Shown here: positions 59,605 to 64,000 of the stretch, in pieces | How positions within the stretch are numbered: the stretch's first letter is position 1 | How the letters are laid out: each line of letters begins with the position of its first letter | From: Monoplex corrugatus | Lineage: Eukaryota; Mollusca; Gastropoda; Littorinimorpha; Ranellidae | Reading direction: 5' to 3' | Length of the DNA stretch: 64,000 nt | Assembly: GCA_030674185.1 (NCBI GenBank) | Contig: CM060315.1 | Span: 88,136,415 to 88,200,414, forward strand | Made by a program: the position numbers and the translations under genes | Notes under the pieces: model-generated | Databases searched by the model: none | Seen by the model: the letters and a program-made list of their open reading frames with translations, nothing else | Told to the model about the DNA's origin: nothing

Positions 59605-59797
59605 ACACACACAATCCCACATGCTAAAACAAATTATACAAAAGGTGTACGCAGACAAACAGAAACACACACACATATATAAATATATACAATATATACA
59701 CTAAGAAAAACCAAAACACACACACACAGACACACAGACACAGACACACACACACACATACACACATACACACACACACACACACACACTCACTCAC

Positions 59798-59834
<37 letters not shown>

Positions 59835-60115
59835 CACTCACACACACACATTCGAGAGATCTTTTGGTCAACAGACTCGGCACTGTATTGTGTAACTTAT
59901 AATAAAATGTGTGTAGGCCCTAAACATTATTCCATTAGTACTATCAAATATATGAATTAGAATGTAGAAAAGTTGATCTGTTAATATTATCCATCTATAA
60001 ACTATATTAGTATATATTTAATTAGAAAAGAAATGTTCCATTGATACTGTGGAGTATCTGAGATATGTAAATGTAGAAAAGTTGATCTGTTAATATTATC
60101 CAGTTTTAAACATTG
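59446..60115. repeat. Three dispersed copies of a ~60-bp unit around CA microsatellites
   Basis: ttccattaatactatcaaat + atatgaattagac + tgtagaaaagttgatctgtt appears at 59450, 59928 and, diverged, 60034. The first two copies are separated by the CA tracts at 59508-59850. Confidence 0.8.
59508..59850. repeat. (CA)n microsatellites
   Basis: Pure CA at 59528-59601 and imperfect CA at 59716-59830. Confidence 0.95.
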
Positions 60116-60262
60116 GTTTATAGTCATTCTAGTTTATTTTGAGTAGGCACACTTTGTTCAAAGTTTATTTTTGGAATGTGTTCCTACATTTTGATCTTAT
60201 TTTCAGTTGATTTTTTTTTTTTTTTTTTTGAAATTAGATATTGTTCTTTTCCATTTTACTCA

Positions 60263-60665
60263 GATAGCCGAACCATTATAGTCTTTCAGAAGGGGATGAA
60301 AAATGAGTCGGACCTTGTGCCTTCTGGCTGCGCACGCTAAAGATCCCACAGCAGTTGAAAATTGTGAACGGCAGGGCATTGCCTGGCTGCCTTGGTATAA
60401 AACACTGGAGAGATAGGTTGATTGAAGACCAATTAGCTTTCTTGCCTTTCCGAAGTACTGGTTAAAAAAAAAGTGAATATCAATATGAATCTGAAAGGAG
60501 GGAGAGGGGATGGGCGCTGCCCTTGTGGTGCTGGCCACAGGAAAAGTTAAGATCTCTGCCACCTCACTCCCCTACAACCCCAGGAACTGTCTAGGTAGGA
60601 CCTCAGGACCTGGCCAGCACATGGCTTTATGTGCAGGCTTAAGGCTTGTGCCAGTACAGTTGTGA
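60263..60665 (+). mobile_element. SINE family C, 5'-truncated copy
   Basis: Starts at ctttcagaaggggatgaaaa and follows the 55-kb copy to gcaggcttaaggcttgtgcc. It lacks the tRNA head and the (CTGAAA)n tail. Confidence 0.75.
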
Positions 60666-61375
60666 CTTTCAGCAGTTCCCATTTCTCTGAAAACAACATT
60701 AATAGCAATCATTACATGCTAGATGATCATTTTGGCTATACATCTTTTTTACAGTGTAACTGTATGTTGTGAAAATGAATTTCCCAAGACATGTCTGAAT
60801 GCTGTTTGTCAGACCTTTTTATGCAGCACCTTTAAATCCAGTCATCATCATCAAAACAAGTATCTGAGTGCCTTGGGATGCTGACTATACATGTATTTTT
60901 TCAGTGCTGTTTTTAAATCTGTTGAGGCGCTATCCTGTGCTAGTGGTTGTGATTTGTGCATGTGTTTTCTTTGTAGACATCACACAACTTGAATAAGACA
61001 TCAATCATATTGTAGTATTTCTCCATAAATTCTTTATATGTTGAAAACCCCCATTAGCTTTATCCATTATGAAAACCAGTTGATTCCTGTCTGATTCCAT
61101 GTTTCTTTATTTAAAAAAAAATGTAAGTGCTTTGATTTTTCTCAAATGCCTGTATGCATTTTGTTTTGCCCACACTATGCAGACAGTGACAGAGAATCCT
61201 TTCTGCTGCTGCCCTCTGTAAATCTTTGCTTTATTCTCTTTAGTTACCAGATTAGATGATGATGTGCAGTACCAAGTTGAAGGTGATGGTATTGCAAAGT
61301 TTATGATGATGATCTGTAGTATTGAAATCTAAAGCAAAATAGAGAAATACACAAACAGAAAATGACAACACATAT
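60666..61375 (+). other. Intergenic stretch, no gene supported
   Basis: Contains a weak echo of family F at 61140-61230 (cccacactatgcagacagtg). Confidence 0.45.
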
Positions 61376-61379
61376 TTAA

Positions 61380-62050
61380 CTCTTTCACCACCAAGTTTCC
61401 CCCTAAACGGCACTCCTCAGTGCCAAGTACATTTTGGGCATCCAATTTTGCAGCGCAATATGCATTTTTACAAGCTTATATTCTCAGAGGCTATTAAAGA
61501 TTTTCACTTACTTTTTTTTTTTGCTGTGTAAAGGGCAGATGTATTTATATATGAATGCTTGCTTATGTTTATGTGCTTGTTTGATTATTCCACAAATAAT
61601 CTTACTATAAAGAAAAACAAACAATTTTTTTTCATACTTTTTATTAGTTGTACTACTGACCTTATTTCGTGAGTTGTGCACCAGATATCATTATAATAAA
61701 TGAGGAAAAGCAATGGAAAATCTACACACAAAGTCAGCTGTCTGCTTATTCTACTCGGAGTGGTGGACAATGCGTGTGGATTTGCAGCCATTGTGGAGAA
61801 AACGCTTCAAAGAAAACGTGACGTAAATTCCGACAGTTAACAAAGCCACACTTTGGCCTTACTACTGAAAAATTAGGTCGCTGGGTAAAGTTTAAAAATA
61901 GCACAGTCACCTGCATTCACCAGTGGAGCTGACAGAAGCTTTGAACCCGCGTGAAAAGTTATCGTTTAGCATGACCCCTCCAAGTCGCACAAATGTGACC
62001 ATGGCGGTCGTACGGGAAGTCGCTTGATTGCGACCATGGCGGGAAAAAAG
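61380..62050. mobile_element. Candidate TTAA-flanked MITE (piggyBac-like)
   Basis: TTAA at 61376-61379 and 62051-62054. The ends ctctttcaccacc and ggcgggaaaaaag are imperfect inverted repeats. The interior is non-coding and becomes GC-richer to the right. Weaker than the 37.9-kb element. Confidence 0.4.
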
Positions 62051-62293
62051 TTAATATCAAAACAAAATGTGCACATTTTCAGCCAGTTGGACTTTGTCAG
62101 ACACATACAAAAGACTACAAAGAATACATACCCAAAACTTGTGGGGGAGGGGGGAATAAGCAGTCAACATCAAGAAATCTTGCTTCTGTTTCTCCCACAA
62201 GTTTTGTGTATAAACTTCATTCTTTGCTGTCTTTTGTGTAGTTTGACAGAGGCCATTTGGCCAAAAATTTGCATCTTTAGGGCTGAGTTTGAG

Positions 62294-62498
62294 ATGGTGA
62301 TCTGGACTGTCGTGCTAAGTTCAAGTGTACTCTACTTTTCAGGACTGATCCCCAGGTTTCTGGTTCCTCATGTGCCTTTCTTCAGTATTGAATCAGATGT
62401 CAATGCACTCGTGTATTTTGACGTGAAGAGTGACGCCAGTAAGATCACCTGGGCTCGGTCTGTCAACACCAAGGATGCTGTGAAGAAAGCTGTTCTCT
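62294..62498 (+). CDS. Putative first coding exon of a FAM151/menorin-like gene
   Basis: From ATG 62294 the frame gives a hydrophobic N-terminus (MVIWTVVLSSSVLYFSGLIP), a plausible signal peptide or anchor. NALVYFDVKSDASKITWARS and VNTKDAVKKAVL follow, up to donor gtgaga at 62499 (phase 1). FAM151/menorin (DUF2181) proteins begin with a similar N(x)LxYF...ITW(Y/A)HAxN...AL pattern, just before the conserved IEADV motif, which would lie in the next exon. No such exon is seen before the window ends. The longer upstream open frame (from 62024) runs through the end of a transposon-like block and is probably fortuitous. Assignment is by motif resemblance only. Confidence 0.5.
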
Positions 62499-62504
62499 GT
62501 GAGA

Positions 62505-62930
62505 CATCATATTTATTCTATATTGACATATTATTATGCATTGTTATTCTATTTATGATTAATTTGTATCATTTCAAAGTTAATATTCAGTTTATCCCGT
62601 GATAGTTGGGATCCTTACTGGAAAATACATTTTCTCTTGATAGTTATGTTTGCTTGTAATTGTAAGTTGGCCCTCTAAATATTTCATTGCTGAATGATTT
62701 TTGGACAGTACCAATAAGTGTGAGGCTTTGAAGTACATTTAGATATTATTGGTTGTGTTTGTTCAGTTACTGTATTTGATTAATTTTCAGCAGTGACATT
62801 GCCATACAATTGAGGTCAGAATTTTCTTTCAGTTACATAAGTGGTCAGTAGTTCTAATTTGATCAGAACTATTCTGAAGATACAGCAAGGTTGCAATAAT
62901 ATAATCAAACATCAAGTAGGATAATACCAA
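62505..62930 (+). other. Probable intron of the FAM151-like gene, no further features
   Basis: AT-rich, no exon-like segment. Confidence 0.4.
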
Positions 62931-62934
62931 GCAA

Positions 62935-63420
62935 AGCCAAAACAGCATTCAAGAAGATGAAAAGCGTTCTTACCAACAAATGCCTATCAATTAACATCAG
63001 GAAGAGAGTTCTTGAATGTTATATAGAACCAATAATGTTATATGGTTGTGAGGCGTGGACAGTCAACACGCAAAGCCAGAACAAGATTGAGGTAGCCGAA
63101 AAGTAGTTTCTAAGAAGAATGTTGAGTTCCTTGGACAGCAAAGAAAACAAACGAGACAGTCTTGATTGAGGCTGACAGAAGAAGATCATTGATAAGGAAG
63201 ATTAGGAAAAGAAAAGCAACATTTGCAGGCCATTTTTATGGGGAAAGGGGAATTAGAGCACATGGTCGCAACAGGAAAGCTGGAGGGAAAGAGAACACCA
63301 GGTAGACCCAGGGAAAAAATATTGGATGGACTCTCAGGCAACAAGGGAAAGATGCATATGGAGGGCTATGATTGCCAATGCCATGCAGCAGGGCACATGA
63401 TGATGAGGATGATGATACTG
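62935..63420 (+). mobile_element. RTE-like 3' fragment
   Basis: Same family as the dead element at 2-5 kb: KAFKKMKSVLTNKCLSINIR, CYIEPIMLYGCEAWTVNT, then stop-broken C-terminal blocks and gatgatgaggatgatgat tail. It aligns with 4540-5045. Confidence 0.78.
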
Positions 63421-63526
63421 TATTGTTACCTAGCTCAGCAAAAAGGGAAGTCAAAATAAAAAGTTTATGGTCTTGAAAAGAGAGATATTATGCTGTCACT
63501 GTCATTCACCATTCAGAATGCTTTTG

Positions 63527-63750
63527 TCACCTGTTGGCATGGTGCAGTGGTAAGCACAACGGACTACTAACTGGAAGGTTGGGGTTTGAATCCTGATGAT
63601 CCTGTCAAAATCATTGTAAGATTTTTTGGCTCCATCCGGCTTGTGCTTAGTGTTGAGTGTGCTGTGGGCTGATTGGGAAGACTTGAGACCACAGGATCAA
63701 ATCTCATCCACTTCATGGATGTGTCATTGTGGGTGTTGCTCAAAGCTCCT
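63527..63750 (+). mobile_element. tRNA-derived SINE, family B (copy 5)
   Basis: Head ggcatggtgcagtggtaagc ... ggggtttgaatcctgatg, then body tttttggctccatccggctt and gaagacttgagaccacagga. It ends near gtgttgctcaaagctcc, i.e. 3'-shortened. Confidence 0.82.
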
Positions 63751-63777
63751 GATCAGCACTGCACTTGCTTGATGCTA

Positions 63778-64000
63778 GGATATATCAAGATGTAGTAGTT
63801 AGCGCAGCGGATTACCGACTGGAAGGTGGTGGGTTCGAATCCCCATCAGTCACTTCAAACATCATTGTTGGATTTTTCGGCTCTGACTGGCTCCTATCCA
63901 GAGTTGGGCGTGCTGTGGGCTTATTGGGAAGACTGGGACCACACAGTTGAGTCTCATCCATTTCACAGATTTGTCATTGAGGGTGTTGCTCAAATCTTCT
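63778..64000 (+). mobile_element. tRNA-derived SINE, family B (copy 6, runs off window)
   Basis: Second copy in the same orientation right after copy 5. The head gatgtagtagttagcgcagc ... gtgggttcgaatccccatca has intact A/B-box spacing, and the same body continues to the window edge. Confidence 0.82.

Noticed and set aside
62024..62293. Upstream extension of the FAM151-like frame to ATG 62024
   Set aside because: The first codons overlap the end of a transposon-like block and the segment lacks family-like sequence; the hydrophobic leader after ATG 62294 is a better start.

Overview
The window reads as animal nuclear DNA, most likely from a mollusc and probably a gastropod. It has short coding exons with GT-AG introns, a very high load of (CA/GT)n microsatellites, many minisatellites, tRNA-derived SINEs and several non-LTR retrotransposon families. 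There are no bacterial-style gene clusters, no CRISPR array and no rRNA gene. The taxon call is inference; exon splicing, TE content and repeat style are visible directly. Most open reading frames are accidental frames through CA/GT tracts or tandem repeats.

The one well-supported host gene is on the + strand. It is an MFSD14-family (HIAT1/HIATL1) major facilitator transporter spread over the first 41.3 kb. The N-terminal ~130 codons lie before the window. Nine exons join in phase (1-71, 1438-1656, 5370-5483, 6908-6979, 11574-11686, 15983-16080, 20663-20841, 22037-22184, 41265-41320). A tenth 24-nt cassette (26466-26489) also fits the phase. Together they encode about 355-363 residues up to a TAA stop at 41318-41320. 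A second + strand host gene probably begins near the right edge: an exon at 62294-62498 has a hydrophobic N-terminus followed by a FAM151/menorin-like motif, and continues beyond the window.

Layout. 0-12 kb: MFSD14 exons among a dead, rearranged RTE-like element (about 2.0-5.0 kb), a CFDP2-type non-LTR element (8.2-10.8 kb) and a 97-bp minisatellite whose last unit carries the 3' splice site of the fifth exon. 12-16 kb: nested TTAA-flanked piggyBac-like elements and a retroposon (family A) swollen by a 29-bp array. 16-20 kb: a long open EN(partial)-RT-RNase H non-LTR element seated inside (CA)n. 20-31 kb: two exons, the microexon, a compound GT/31-bp array, a 63-bp array with a 444-codon ORF, a 37-bp array and SINEs. 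31-39.6 kb: two more family A copies. One is split by a CAGTG-ended DNA element and its tail is amplified into a 62-bp satellite; the other is split by a TTAA-flanked piggyBac-like MITE. 41-64 kb: last MFSD14 exon, then intergenic minisatellites (75, 46, 43 and 52 bp), SINEs, a jockey/CR1-like RT remnant, a 178-bp TA-flanked MITE, another TTAA element and the FAM151-like exon.

The most notable signals are: a constitutive exon whose acceptor has been copied several times in a minisatellite; one retroposon family seeding two different satellites from two of its segments; a 1.2-kb block that looks like an interleaved consensus of satellite and flank (probable assembly artefact); and a patchwork of direct and inverted local copies inside the dead RTE element.
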